The notes beneath the pieces were generated by a model. The model saw nothing but the letters and a program-made list of their open reading frames with translations, was not told the origin of the DNA and ran no database searches. The position numbers and the translations under genes were made by a program. A DNA stretch of 64,000 nt, taken from Ceraceosorus guamensis (lineage: Eukaryota; Basidiomycota; Exobasidiomycetes; Ceraceosorales; Ceraceosoraceae). Positions within the stretch are counted from its first letter, which is position 1; the number at the start of each line of letters is the position of its first letter. Shown piece by piece: positions 34,369 to 46,120 of this stretch. The stretch spans positions 62,373-126,372 of the forward strand of contig NW_020290037.1 of the NCBI RefSeq assembly GCF_003144195.1. The letters are read 5' to 3'.

Positions 34369-36585
34369 TCACTCTTCCTCATCTTCGCTGTCAGCTACTA
34401 CCCTCCTGCGAGAGCGCTCCTTGGCCACATCCCCAGCAGTTTCACCATTCTGTGTGGATGCAGCCAGCTGCTGGGCATCTGCTTCAGCTTTGCGCAAAGC
34501 CGCGTCCTCCTGAAGTAGTAAATCAAATGTAACCAGAAAGGTCAATGAGGTCTTGTGACCCTTGCGCCCGGGTCGACAGTGGCTGCGTGCAACTCACAAT
34601 ACTTTTCTCAGCCCTTTCAAGGTCGTCTGGCTCATCGTCCACGTCCATGTCGTCCTGCGCCGACTTTTCGGAAGATGGCGAGCCCTTGTCGGACACGATG
34701 AAACCCTGCAGAATGAGCCGTCAAGCCAGTAGCGTGTTTATCTCAGCTGCGTCCGTCAATCTATTATGGCACGTGTGGATACCCATTAGCGACAGACACT
34801 CACGTCATCGCCTTCTACATCGCCGCTGAGCGCAGCTTCTTCCTCTTCGTCAGAGGCGTAAGTCGCTCCTTGATCGTAATCGGCTCCAGCTCTGCCAAGC
34901 CTTCTTCTGCCTGCTCGCGAATCCCAGAATTCTTCATCTGCGGCTCCGAGGCCACTCAGACCAGCATTCTGTCTCCTCTTCTTAGCAGCCTTTAGGCTTT
35001 CCAGCCTCTTTTGCTTCTCGAGAGCAGCCTTCTCTTCCTCTGGGTCTTTAGCCCTCGTATCGAAAGCCATTTGGGTCACTCTCGCACCTCGTGAATGCTT
35101 GACTGCTCGAGCTAGACGCCTGTGCGTCTCTGATTGGGTGTCTGTCGGTCTGAGAACCATGGATCCTGCGATGGGGCCTTCCGAAGCTTCGATGTCATCG
35201 CTGTGATGAACGAAGAGGTATGTCGACGGAGCGGAACTTGCAGAGTATCTTGCGGCTGATCCATCTGTGCCGCGCTGACTGGCTTGGGCGCTAGGACCTT
35301 CCGCTTGCGGCCTGGATTGCGCGTTCGCTCCGCGTGGCGCTTCACGTGTGCCTGGCTCGGGTATCTGAGTAATGTCGTACAGCTCGTCGCCCAGCTGAAA
35401 GGATAATGTTCCATCGCTCCATCGTACCACTCGTGTGTTCGATTGTCGCAGCTATGAGCACAAGATGACGCAATGTCAGTGTCGGTACACCAACCATGGC
35501 CGGGGCTTGTTTTGCAGATCGCGCTGCTAGCAGCTACTTACCCTTTTGCCGCTTTCGTTAATTTCTTTCTCTGGTGCCCATCTCCACCGCATGGTGCAAG
35601 TGCTCGCTACTGTCGCCCTAAGACCAGGATCCTGGATCCGAGCAATTTGTTCCCTCGTCCTCATGATTTCCGCTTCATCACTGCTCATATCGAAGGTCTT
35701 CGTATCAAAGGGCGTTGTCTGAAAGCCCACAAAATTTGGTAATTTGGTGATCCAGTGTGGCGCACCTCTGCGGACAGGAAGGGAAGGCAGGGAAAAATCG
35801 GCATGCTGCTCCATCTCCGCTTCTGCTTGAGCTTCCGCGTCTTCTTGGGTCATCCCGATACCCATGGGAGCATCGTCTTCCAAGTGCTCCAGTCTTCTTT
35901 TGGAGGCCGCGGCTTCTTCATCGTCCTTTGAGATGAAGGAGTTTGACCGAGCGGAGGAGGGTGAAGCAGCGCTGGAAGGAGAGCCACGTGCAGTGTGAGA
36001 ATTGCACAAGCCAAGCTTAGCTGGCCTAATCACGAATACACGCAGATCCTTTACTTACGCCTTTCTTCGCCTGCCAGTCTGCCTTATCATGGCATCGTCA
36101 TCATCGTCCGTGTCGCCGACAGCTACCGCTTTGTCGGCCTGTTCAGCACCAACATCCTCGACGTCCTCATCATCATCCCCGAACAGATCTCCGTCGTCGT
36201 CATCATCATCTGCATCTTCTTGTTCGCCTTGAGGCTTCTCAGCTTGCTGCTCCTCGTCATCGCTTCTAGGTTGTGCCAGCTCGACAGGCAGTTCTTCTTC
36301 TTTTTCGGCCGATGTGGCACCTTCCCCGTCCCTGATCGGGTGTGCAGATGAAGATGTTCCCGATTGGTGCAGCGGCGAGTCCTGATCATCCGGCAGCAGA
36401 CTGTTAGCAGCAGCTCTCACCTCAGGCGGTGCTTCTGTCCCTGCAGATGACGCTTCAGATGAGAGCGCTTCCCGAGCTGCTGGGTCGGCTTCCAGGTTGT
36501 CGGCTAAAGCAGGATCGGCAGTTGCGTCCACCTCCATGGCTTCCGACTCCAACCTATCCGTCGCTAGCCTGTTCGGCTCCGACAT
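34369..36585 (-). CDS. LEO1: Paf1 complex subunit Leo1
   Basis: Subunit of the Paf1 transcription elongation complex that travels with RNA polymerase II. Five exons: 36585-36059, 35971-35542, 35451-34804, 34705-34598, 34509-34369; 617 residues. The N-terminal third is acidic and disordered, ending DDDDDDGDLFGDDDEDVEDV. The Leo1 core spans exons 2-3: LPNFVGFQTTPFD, then MRWRWAPEKEINESGKR joined across the intron to SNTRVVRWSDGTLSFQLGDELYDI, then KDPEEEKAALEKQKRLE. The C-terminus is again acidic with SGLGAADEEFWD and ends ADSEDEEE. The ATG at 36585 (MSEPN) was chosen over an in-frame one at 36711. The first intron is modelled with a pyrimidine-rich CAG acceptor (87 bases); a TAG nearer the donor would give an implausible 33-base intron. 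Confidence 0.92.
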
Positions 36586-37440
36586 TCTTAAGCCAGGTGT
36601 GCTCGAACTCGAGCCGGGGTGCGTGACGTAAGCGTCGCACGATCCAAAGTCGAGCGAAGGGAAGGCGCTAGGCGTTTCAGTGCCTATCGAAGAGTCAGTC
36701 GCTGCTTGCACGACGAGTCAGGAGTCAAGAGTGGTGGGTGGCTCTGTTCACGAAGTGATCGCGCGAGATCGCGCGTGCACTAGGAGAAGACCAAGACTCG
36801 CGAAGACTAACACTTCAGTCACGTGATTACGAGTAGGCGGCAACTTTGAACCGCACTGACCCCTCTGAATTGCGCACGGCACAGCACCTTCCGGGCGGTG
36901 CTGTTGACGCACTTTGACTTGTAATGTGCACACGCACTCGTGACTGTGGTGACTTAAGACTGTTGTGTGTGTATACCTGCAGCTTCTGGTGTGATCACGA
37001 TTCGCGACTTGAGTTGCAACGTTCAGGATCAAGGCGCAGGTCCCATCCACCACTCGCTGCTCCTCTGACCTCAAGTTCTTTGTCCCCATACACCAAAGGA
37101 ACCGGCCTCGGGCACGACGCGCGATTTGCAAGCGAATTTCCTCTGCGAGCTTGCGACTAGTGCTCACGTCAGCTCTTCGCCCTTTTCATTGTGGTCTTCG
37201 AGCAGAGACGTTCGGGCATCTTGGCTCACAGCGTCCCACCCTGACCTCGATTCTGCCGAGCCTCGTGCGTTCACAGCCTCGCCACCTTCCTGGCGAAGGG
37301 GAGTCCGATTCACGACAGTGGATCGTCTCACTGCTTCCTTGTCGACTTGACCCAACGGAATATCGCCCAAACTCCACACCCGAGCTCACTCGCACACACG
37401 AAGGCAAAGCGGACAGTGCACTGTATTTGTGGGCGCCACG
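36586..37440. other. divergent promoter region, LEO1 / AP-2 alpha
   Basis: About 855 bases between divergent starts. It contains a TCACGTGA palindrome at 36819-36826 and nothing gene-like. Confidence 0.55.
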
Positions 37441-40400
37441 ATGGCAAACCAAACGTCCAATATGAGGGGCCTGACCTCGTTCATTGCGGATCTCAGAGCG
37501 TGCAGGGTCCGAGAACTAGAGGAGAAGAGAATTAACAAAGAGATGGCCCACATTCGTCAGAAGTTCAAAGGTGAGCAGATGTATGCGCTGGCACTACAAA
37601 GAGATGGTGGGGCAAAGCTGCGTGCGCAGAAGGAATGATAAAGCTGATACGGCTCATCGCTCTCAATATCGTCGACGACCTCGAAAAGAGGGCGCGCTCG
37701 ACGGCTACTCCCGCAAAAAATACCTGGCCAAAATTCTCTTCACATCCATCCTGGGCTACAATGTCGACATTGGACACATGGAAGCCATCAATCTGATCTC
37801 CTCCCCCAAATACTCCGAAAAGCAGATTGGCTACTTGGCCATCACGCTGCTCATGCACGAGAACTCGGATCTGATCAGGCTAGTTGTCAACTCTATCAGA
37901 AAGGATCTGGATGATCTCAACGAGATCAACAATTGCTTGGCGTTGCATGCTATCGCGAACATCGGCGGCAAGGAGATGACGGAAGCGCTGGCTGATGATG
38001 TTCATCGGCTACTGATATCCCCGTGAGCTCGCATCTTGCGCCGTCGCCCGCGCGTGAGCCGCGTCGCTCTGCTGACCACGCTGCTCGCTTTGTCGACTCT
38101 TAATATGTAGCACGTCGAAGAGCTTCGTGCGGAAAAAGGCGGCTCTGACGCTGCTGAGACTGTACAGAAAGCATCCGGAGGTCATGCCCGCGGAAGAGTG
38201 GGCGTCTCGCATTGTGGCGATCATGGACAATGAGAATCTGGGTGTTGCCCTCGCAGTCACATCCCTCGTGATGACGTTGGCTCAAGACCATCCCGAAGCG
38301 TACACGATTTCATACGCCAAGGCTGTAGATCGGCTGCACAAGATCGTCGTGGAAGAGGACTACACCAACGAATACGTGTACTACAAGGTCCCTATTCCAT
38401 GGCTGCAGATCAAGTGCCTGAGGTTACTGCAGTACTACCCGCCCTCTGATGATCCCACGCTCCGCAAGACCATCAATCAAGTCCTAGAAACCATCTTGGA
38501 CAATTCTCAAGAGACGCCAAAGAATGTGCAGCACAACAATGCGCAGAATGCGGTGTTATTTGAAGCGATCAACCTGGCCATTCACGTTGATACAGAATCA
38601 GCAGTCGTATCCAAAGCGAGCGTGCTACTTGGCAGATTCATCCTCTCGCGAGAGACCAATGTGCGGTACCTGGGCCTGGATACCATGGCGCACTTGGCAG
38701 CGTGCGCGGAAAGCCTGGAACCTATCAAGATGCACCAAGAGACCATCATATTGTCCCTTAAGGACAAGGATATTAGCGTCCGACGGAGAGGTTTGGATCT
38801 ATTGTATAGCATGTGTGACGTGACGAACGCTAGGGTCATCGTTGCTGAGCTGCTGAGGTATCTGCAGGTGGCGGACTACGCGCTAAGGGAGGAGATGGTA
38901 TTGAAGATCGCCATCTTGACCGAGAAGGTGAGCAGCGCGCGAGGCGGGCGTGCGTAGAATTGAGACTCGCAGCTGATGTGATGCGCACCTTACATGCGTA
39001 GTTTGCGACGGAGTACTCTTGGTATGTGGACACAAGTGAGTTTGGGAAGCGGCAAAGACTCTTGATAGGGCCTGGAGCCTTCTGATAGGTCGCTGAACAT
39101 GCTTGGAACGCCGCAGTCCTCCAATTGATCAGTTCTGCTGGCGATCACGTGGGAGAGGAGGTATGGTTCAGAGTGATACAAATCGTCACGAACAACGAGG
39201 ACGTTCAGGAGTACGCCGCCAAGCAGGTCTTCGAGTTGCTGAAGTCGCCCTCTTGCCACGAGAGCCTCGTCAAAGTGGGAGGTGGGTACCGGCTAGATTG
39301 AAGGGATGAAGGGGTGTGTCGAGAGCTGACGTGATGTGTCAAACGCTGACTGTGGTCTGATTGGCAGGCTACGTGCTTGGAGAGTTCGGCCACTTGATCG
39401 CCAATGATGACGGCTCTTCTCCGATCGAGCAATTCCACGCGCTCCACTCGCGCTCGCACCTCTGCTCTCAGCCGACCAGGGCCATCTTGCTATCGACCTA
39501 TGTCAAGTGGCTCAACATCTTTCCAGAGATTAGGGAACAAGTGATGTATGTCCTCAATCGGTACAGGCACGTCTTGGACGCAGAGCTGCAGCAGCGAGCC
39601 TGCGAATACGTGGCGTTGGCACAGATGGATAATGACGACCTGCTCCAAGCCGTCTGCGAGGAGATGCCACCTTTCGCGGAAAAGTCATGTGAGCAGAAAT
39701 CGCTGTCCAGTGGGCTGCTGCTAGGTTGCTGATAGGTCCGGTTCTTCCGTTTTGCTGGCAGCGCTACTACTGACACGTCTGCAGCGCAAGCATGGGGACA
39801 CGGGAGATAAGCGGACTTGGATCATTGGAGGCAAGGAAGTAAATCGAGAGCGCGAGCAAGCTCGAGAAGCGAGCAAGCAAAAGGGTCTCGCGAACGGCGG
39901 GGCCATGCCGACAGGGCCAGCGACGACGATCATTCCTAGCAACGCCAGACCCGATCTTGTTACTGCAGGAGCCAACGAGAACCACGCCACCTATAATGGT
40001 GGTTCAGGAGGGCAGGACGATATTTTAGCTGGTTTGCAAGGATTAGACTTGAGTAGTGGCAACACCGCTCTCATCTCTGCTGGCAGCAATAGTGAAGCAG
40101 CCAGCAACCCTGTGGCAGCTGGTCAACCACTCTTGAGCATTGGAACAAACGGACGCATCTCTTCTGCAGGCGTTGTGGACTCACCGACGACAGCATCTCC
40201 CATCACTCCCCGAACGCCCTCATCCGCCACTGCGAATAAATCCCTTGCAGCTCAGCAGACGACGGTCACTGCGGCTCCATCCTTGACACCGGGTTGGAGC
40301 AGGAACTTCAACAGGCTGTGCTTCGTCAATGAAGGCGTGCTCTTTGAGGATCACTCGCTGCAGATTGGTATCAAGAGCACCTACACAGGGTCGAGTGGCA

Positions 40401-41120
40401 AGATCTCGCTGTTCTTTGGCAACAAGCTTTCTGTGGGCTTCTCTTCGCTCACCGTGGTTATCCGGTCTCAGCAACCGGAAGCTTTGAGCGTCGTGGCCCC
40501 AAAATTACCCGCCAACACGCTAGGAGCCGGAACACAAGTGCAACACGACGTCGAGCTGGAGTGTCTGGATTTTTTCAGCAAGCCTCCGTTATTGAGGGTG
40601 GCATACTTAGCAGGCAGCATGCAAGAAATCCAGCTGCGCTTGCCCTGCATCCTCACCAAATTTGTGCAGCCCGTGCAGCTGGACTCTACAAACTTCTTCG
40701 AGAGGTGGAAACAGATTGGAGCAGCTCCTAGAGAAGCGCAAAAGATCTTTGCATTCAAGTTGACTAGCGCTGGAGAAATTGATGTCAAGCGGAACAAAAA
40801 AGTCGTCGCGGGGGCGAATGTGGCCGTTTTGGAGAATATCGATCCGAACCCTAATAACATCGTCGCGGCCGGCGTGCTCCACATGGCTCATGCAGGAAAG
40901 GTGGGCTGTTTGCTCAGATCTGAACCAAACAAGGAAGCCAAGGTGAGGAGTGGGACGCGCGTGCTAGATGGTATTCAGAGCTGAAGCTCATCGCTGACCG
41001 ATGCTCCGGACACTCCGACAGCTTTGCCGTTTGACCATCAGGACCACCAATGATGTTGTCTCTGCAGAGCTGCTGAGGCTGTTCACTGCTGTGCTTGCCA
41101 TAGACGCGCAAGACATCTGA
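37441..41120 (+). CDS. APL3: AP-2 adaptor complex alpha subunit
   Basis: Large alpha-adaptin chain of AP-2, which links PI(4,5)P2 and cargo to clathrin at the plasma membrane. Eight exons: 37441-37570, 37689-38022, 38111-38927, 39002-39035, 39117-39281, 39368-39688, 39762-40942, 41022-41120; 1026 residues, similar to human alpha (about 940-980). The trunk starts [15 protein letters not shown] with the [19 protein letters not shown] lipid-binding stretch, then [24 protein letters not shown] and [12 protein letters not shown]. Later come [35 protein letters not shown] and the [13 protein letters not shown] string rebuilt across the 34-base exon 4. A Gly/Ser/Thr hinge follows at about 640-755. 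The appendage begins at about 770 ([16 protein letters not shown]) and ends [20 protein letters not shown]. All junction phases agree. Confidence 0.96.
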
Positions 41121-41381
41121 TGACAGTTCGAGACGGACACTCGCCTTCTACGCGTCCTTGGTCTTGGCGTTCACTTGCTAATCCTACACGCCCACCGACT
41201 CCTTGCAATTGATCTGAATATGTATAATGCGATGTCCGTTCTGCCACCGGGTGAATAATGATACATGGACAAACTCAAGCTGCCAAGGCGCAGGTGAGAT
41301 GCTTGCGCAAGCACTCGTGCACGATGCTCCGGGGCCAAGAGTGGATTCGCATCGCGAGGCATCAAAGCACAGCGCGACGTT

Positions 41382-42138
41382 TCAGGCCTCGAGCGCACCG
41401 ATGAGTTCCCTCACTCCCACGACTTTTCCGCACTCTTTGCACGTCCTCTCTTGGTCGCTAGACGAAGCCCAAGCTTGAATGACGGGCTTGAGCTGCGTGC
41501 CTAGATCCGTGCAGAGGAAGCGAGATTCCTTGACGATGTGTGGCGAAGGATGAGCGGAGATGTTTGGGCAGTACCACCTCATTGCGTCTTTTGTCGGGAG
41601 GGGGTCCAGAGATCATCAGTCAGTGGGGCGCGCAGATGCGACGAGCGCGGTCATGGGGGCAGGCAACTTGATGCGTGTGGGCAGCTCAGCTCACCTTCGA
41701 GGGCTTCCGGTCTTGTACGCTCCACGACCAGACCAATGGTATTTGCGAAGCGCACAGGAGAGTGTGGCGTGTTCGCTGCCAGTGAGAAGAGGAGTGTGCA
41801 GCATGAGCGAGTTTGCGTTGCCTGCAAGATTGTCGCTCCATTCGCACTCCCGTGCGTTGGGAGCACGACTCACCAGGAAGCATGAACATTTCTCCCTCTG
41901 CGATCCTCACATCCTTGAAAATGCCATCTTCTACAATCTTCAACAACATGGCCCCCTTGTACTGATAAAAGAATTCCTCGGTGGGCTGATAGTGATAATC
42001 TGACCTGGCATTTGGTCCTCCCACTGCCATCACTGTGTAGTCTTGAGACTTGTACAGACAAAAGTTGCCCACGGGAGGGGCTAGCAGGTGCTCATTCTCT
42101 GAAATCCACTTGGGAAAGTTGAGCGGAGCGGGTACCAT
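41382..42138 (-). CDS. BNA1: 3-hydroxyanthranilate 3,4-dioxygenase
   Basis: Non-haem iron cupin dioxygenase of the kynurenine route to NAD, converting 3-hydroxyanthranilate to the precursor of quinolinate; cytosolic. Three exons: 42138-41874, 41775-41695, 41587-41382; 183 residues, the normal length. Iron ligands are visible: His and Glu in [13 protein letters not shown], and His in [13 protein letters not shown], the last rebuilt across the first intron. The C-terminal part has [16 protein letters not shown] and RTCKECGKV. In many relatives the rubredoxin-like site has two CxxC pairs; here the first pair reads C-P-N-I, so only the second is intact. It is convergent with the AP-2 alpha gene. 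Confidence 0.95.
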
Positions 42139-42938
42139 GGTCGCGGGATGTGTTGGATGGCTGAAACTGCGGGAAGACTCGTGAGTGGCGGGTGTGGCAG
42201 CGAGCCAGAGGATGCAGGGAGAGGCTGTGGTGGAGTTGAAGAAGGTGATTCTGAGACAATCCGCAGCCATGGACGGAATGCACAACCTGCTGGACCCTCT
42301 GTCAGCTCACCCTTCCTCTTCCACTCTTTCTGTTGTGTGAAACCCGCGCCTGATCTTCACATTGATTACTGATTCACCTCCACCATTTTCGATTCATTCG
42401 CTCATCCTCGGCAGCACCAGCTCGATACGGCCGATCGGCCCTCGTGGGTGTCGGACGAGGATTCATTCAAATCACTGTATCACGTGAATGCTGCAGCAGC
42501 CAGACGCTAGACAGGCAAAGTCGACCGGCCGCGGTGACCGCGGAGTTTGTAGGGAAGGAGCGCTGCTGCTTGCCTACCTCACATATGCGCCCACGTGGCT
42601 CTTCCGGACGTTCAGAATATTGAATTCAGAGTCGTCGAAATCACGAATAACCCTCTGGCCATTCAGTGATTCACCATGCTTGCAAGACTACTACCGGTTC
42701 AACTCTCGGCAGGGGCTTTTGAAGCCCAGCACGACAAACGACTCGTAAAGAGTCTTGCACTCACGCTCCGAAGCGTCCTCAGACCATCCTCGTAATCGAC
42801 TGGCCTCTCTGTGCCGTGACTCTCAACCTGGCCAGAGTCTAAACTGTGCTTCTTCTACCACGACCACGTCGCGAGCGCTTCTTGATCTTGCACCCACAGG
42901 CACCTTCCATTAGACGCGCAAGCGCAGTGTAGTCGGCT
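42139..42938. other. divergent promoter region, BNA1 / MZM1-bL31m
   Basis: About 800 bases between divergent starts, with a TCACGTGA palindrome at 42480-42487. No gene is seen. Confidence 0.55.
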
Positions 42939-43983
42939 ATGACGACCTCAGCCAATCGGACGAGGGCCATCTCCCTCTACCGCGGAGTGCTGCAAGCAGC
43001 TCGTCAAACCTTTATGGGTGACCAAGCGACAAATCAAGCATGGAGATCGCACATGAGAACACACTTTCGATCCGCAAAGGAAGAACAGGATGCGGAAAAG
43101 TTGGAAATGTTTTTCAAAGAGGCGGAAGATATCGTCAGAGTTCTGAAGAGCAATGTGGTGCAGGGCGCTTGGAGGGATGAAAGCCAGGCTTACCGTGAGC
43201 GTCTTGCAAATGCTTGTGAACAGCGAGGCTGGGCTATGCGCGCATGTATGCTGATGCCGCGACCCTGTCTCTTCCCAATCAGGGCTGCGCATGACTTCGG
43301 ACACCGAGTTGGGATCTTACGAAGCGACAAAAGCGGGAAGAGAAGCTCAAATGGAGGCGCTGCGAGCGGCAAAGGGTACCATGGACAAAGCGCAGAAGTG
43401 CTCAAGCTCAGCATCGTCCAGCAACTCCTCTCGCACTTCTCGTCGACCCTTTTCCACTTCTTGCTCCTCTCCATTGCGCGCCCCAGCAACTTCTACCGCG
43501 ACTTCGTCCTTCGCTCGAGCATTTTCGACATCTTCGAGAGCTCTCGAACTGCCTTACAAAAAGGGATCCGCTCCACCTCTTCCTCGACCCGTGCCCAAAT
43601 TCCCATCCACCATCATCCTCTCTGACGGATCCTCTATTCGTCTCACCACCACCTCTCCACGTTCTCTGCAGCGTCTAACTCGGGATCCGACCAATCATCC
43701 ATTGTGGAATCCCAGCATGGAAAGAAGAGGAGGCGCGGGCGACGAAGACGAGAGCGGTCGTCTCAGCAGATTCAGAAAGAGGTTTCAAAACTTGGATCAG
43801 GCGACGCCTCAGGCAAGCAGTGGCGCTGGTGCTGGTGTCGAAGCTGGAGCTACGGCGCCGGCGCCGGCGCCGGCTCGCAAAAGTCAACAGTGGGACCAGA
43901 GCGATCTGGAATGGATGAGCGGCGGCAGAGAGGCCAGAGCGGGATCTGCAGTTGTGGAGAAAAGGACAAAGGGCAAAAAGTGA
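42939..43983 (+). CDS. Mzm1 / mitoribosomal bL31m fusion
   Basis: One continuous frame appears to code two mitochondrial proteins. Exons 42939-43194 and 43283-43983; 318 residues. Residues 1 to about 110 are Mzm1, the LYR-family chaperone that holds the Rieske protein during complex III assembly: ISLYRGVLQAARQTFMGD, EDIVRVLKSNVVQGA, then across the intron YRLRMTSDTELGS. Residues about 119-174 are Ser/Arg/Ala-rich without acidic residues and contain ARAFSTSSR, a typical matrix-protease presequence end. Residues about 175-235 are bacterial-type L31 of mitochondria (bL31m, Mrpl36): STIILSDGSS, TTSPRSLQRLTRD and NHPLWNPS, then an Ala/Gly/Pro-rich tail ending DLEWMSGG and basic residues. An internal Met opens the presequence (43381), so a separate bL31m start, or an unseen intron, is possible. 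Confidence 0.85.
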
Positions 43984-44439
43984 AGGAGACGATCATGCTG
44001 CAGTCCCAATTTGTTTGTGCCAGGCTTCCCTCGAAGCACATGCACGTGCACCTTTACAATGACATGCTTGCTGTACTCAGCCAGTTCGATGGTATGCTAG
44101 AGATGCCTAGATCAGATTGGAGCCCGGCGGGCACTCGTCAGCCCCGCCACCACGATAGGTGCTCATATCGTCTTCGCGCGGGTGAGGTAAGATTCATGTA
44201 TGCCTGTTGCAGCAGTGACAATTCGTCGAAAAAAAAAGAGAGCAAAAAGACAAGACGTCGCAGCAACGACGTGTCACCAAGATGTGGGGGGCATCCATGC
44301 CCGAGAGGAGGTTCAGATGGAAATGCGACCTTGGTGTTCAACAGCAGATAGAAATGTTCGATGAGCGCAAAAGTCCACTCAAACCTTCCGATGTCCAACG
44401 CAAAGCTCAAGGGCAGCAGCATGCAGGGGCGGCACAGCA
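43984..44439. other. convergent intergenic spacer
   Basis: 456 bases between two converging genes; an A-rich run near 44229 and nothing gene-like. Confidence 0.55.
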
Positions 44440-46120
44440 TCACTTCTCATCCTTGTCATCCCCGCCCTCTTCCTTCTTCTTCTTGCTCTCTTCCTCTTTC
44501 TTCTTCTTTTCCTCTTCTTCCTTCCGCTTCCGCTCCTCTTCCTCTCTCTTGGGATTTCGAATCTAGAAAGAGAGAGTGCCCGGCAAAAGACGATGAGCTC
44601 ATTGCTACTCATGCTGCAGCCATCACACACGGTCCGCGCACCTTTACGTATCCGTCATCGCCCTCATCAGCGCTTTCAGCTTGCACATCACCCGACACTT
44701 TGCCCTCGAATTGCGGTCCCGAAAGGTCTCCCTCGGCCTTCTTCTCCACCAGCTTGGGCACCTCCTTTCCTTGAGCCTCGACCAGCTTCTTTAACTTTTC
44801 ACCAGCTCCTTTAGACGACGTGGCGGATTTGTCCACATTGTAGTAGTTCTATCGTCGGTACAAACCAGTCCACAAAATCAATCAAATGATCGCGACATGT
44901 TTGCCGACTTTTGACCGATCAGGGCGTAGCACCACTCACAGTGCCTGCCAGAGTGGCAATGATGCTCGTACCGACAGCAGCAGTGAGCCAAAAACTGCAC
45001 ACAAGGAATTTGACAGCAAGGTCTGCTCGTGAGCTGCGTAGGCCTCCTTTCTGATTCTCTGCTCCTCTCTTCACTCACCGGTAGGAAGAGTACCACTTGG
45101 GTGCCCAACCAGCAGTCGTCGCTCTCAGGTCGATGAACCAGCTAACGACGTACGCCCCGAACTGCGAGACGAGGGCGAGTTCGGGGCTCAAGGCGAGCGA
45201 AGGCCAGCCAATGACCAGCGGTACAATGCCGAGGATGTATCGACGATTTCCAAGCTGACCTCCGTACCTGGCGAAAGCCATGCGCTTCAGCACCAGATGG
45301 GCAGCGTTTGAGTTCGCTTGCACGGCTTGCTCGGTCAAACTCACTTGGAGAATTCAAAGCCCCAATGGATGGCTCCCAAGAAGGACAGGATGATGGCTCC
45401 GTAGGAAATTTGAACGTTTTGCGCGTGCAAGAGGAGAGCTGATGCGGTCTCGTAGTCGATGTGCGTGTCCATGCCGTTCGCTACCAGATTCGTCTGTCTG
45501 GCCAAGTACACACTGGCTCCGGCAGTCGAGATGTAAGGCAGCACACCTGGGCGAGGCGGGCGACAAGAGCGTGTCAGCTTTCTTCGGCACGCGAACAATC
45601 CGCCTTCGCTTGAAGTCTAGGGGGCGGCATACCAGAGAGCGAGTCGGGGACTTACCAGCAGCACCCCAGAGAAGCGCTGGTCTTGGAACAGCTTGGAACA
45701 TTTCTGACGAGACGGAGCGCTGAATTTTGCAAGAGGAGAAGGTCGCATCAGTACAGGATGTAAGCTCTCGCAGGCACGGCCTTGACTCACAGCATCGCCC
45801 AAAAGGTCCGCAGCACCACTGGGAGAGCTGTCTGGGCCTTCGTTGGAAGATCCAGCTCCACTGCCCGGACTACCGGCAACGGCAGATTCGATGGAGCTCT
45901 TCACCTGACCCGCTTCCTCTTTCACATTCTTGACTGTATGCTTCCAATTGTCGGACGCTGGCTTGCCAGACTGAGCGTTGGCAGCTAGTGCCTTGGACGA
46001 GGTGCTCAGGATACGGGCAGGTGGGGAGACGCGTAGGAGAGGGAATTGATGAAAGGTGCTTGCTCGGACTGCACGAGCGCCCGGCCCTCGAATCATCGTT
46101 TTGGCTGCGAGAGGAAGCAT
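44440..46120 (-). CDS. DUF3429 mitochondrial inner-membrane protein
   Basis: Fungal relative of human TMEM69, predicted multi-pass protein of the mitochondrial inner membrane with unknown activity. Seven exons: 46120-45791, 45719-45656, 45546-45345, 45267-45079, 44994-44940, 44848-44642, 44562-44440; 389 residues. The N-terminus is a mitochondrial presequence (Arg-rich, with ARILSTSSKAL). A Ser/Gly linker leads to the membrane core: RPALLWGAAGVLPYISTA, YGAIILSFLGAIHWGFEFSKYGG, ILGIVPLVIGWPSLAL, LVSQFGAYVVSWFIDL and FWLTAAVGTSIIATLAG. The family's FLGAIHWG string is clear. The last two exons code an amphipathic Lys/Glu-rich tail (EEEERKRKEEEEKKKKEEE), an unusual addition. The final junction uses a GTGCGC donor and CTAG acceptor in phase 0. 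Confidence 0.88.

Noticed and set aside
36026-36058. A 33-base first intron for LEO1
   Set aside because: Too short for reliable splicing; the pyrimidine-rich CAG acceptor at 35972 gives an 87-base intron in the same frame.
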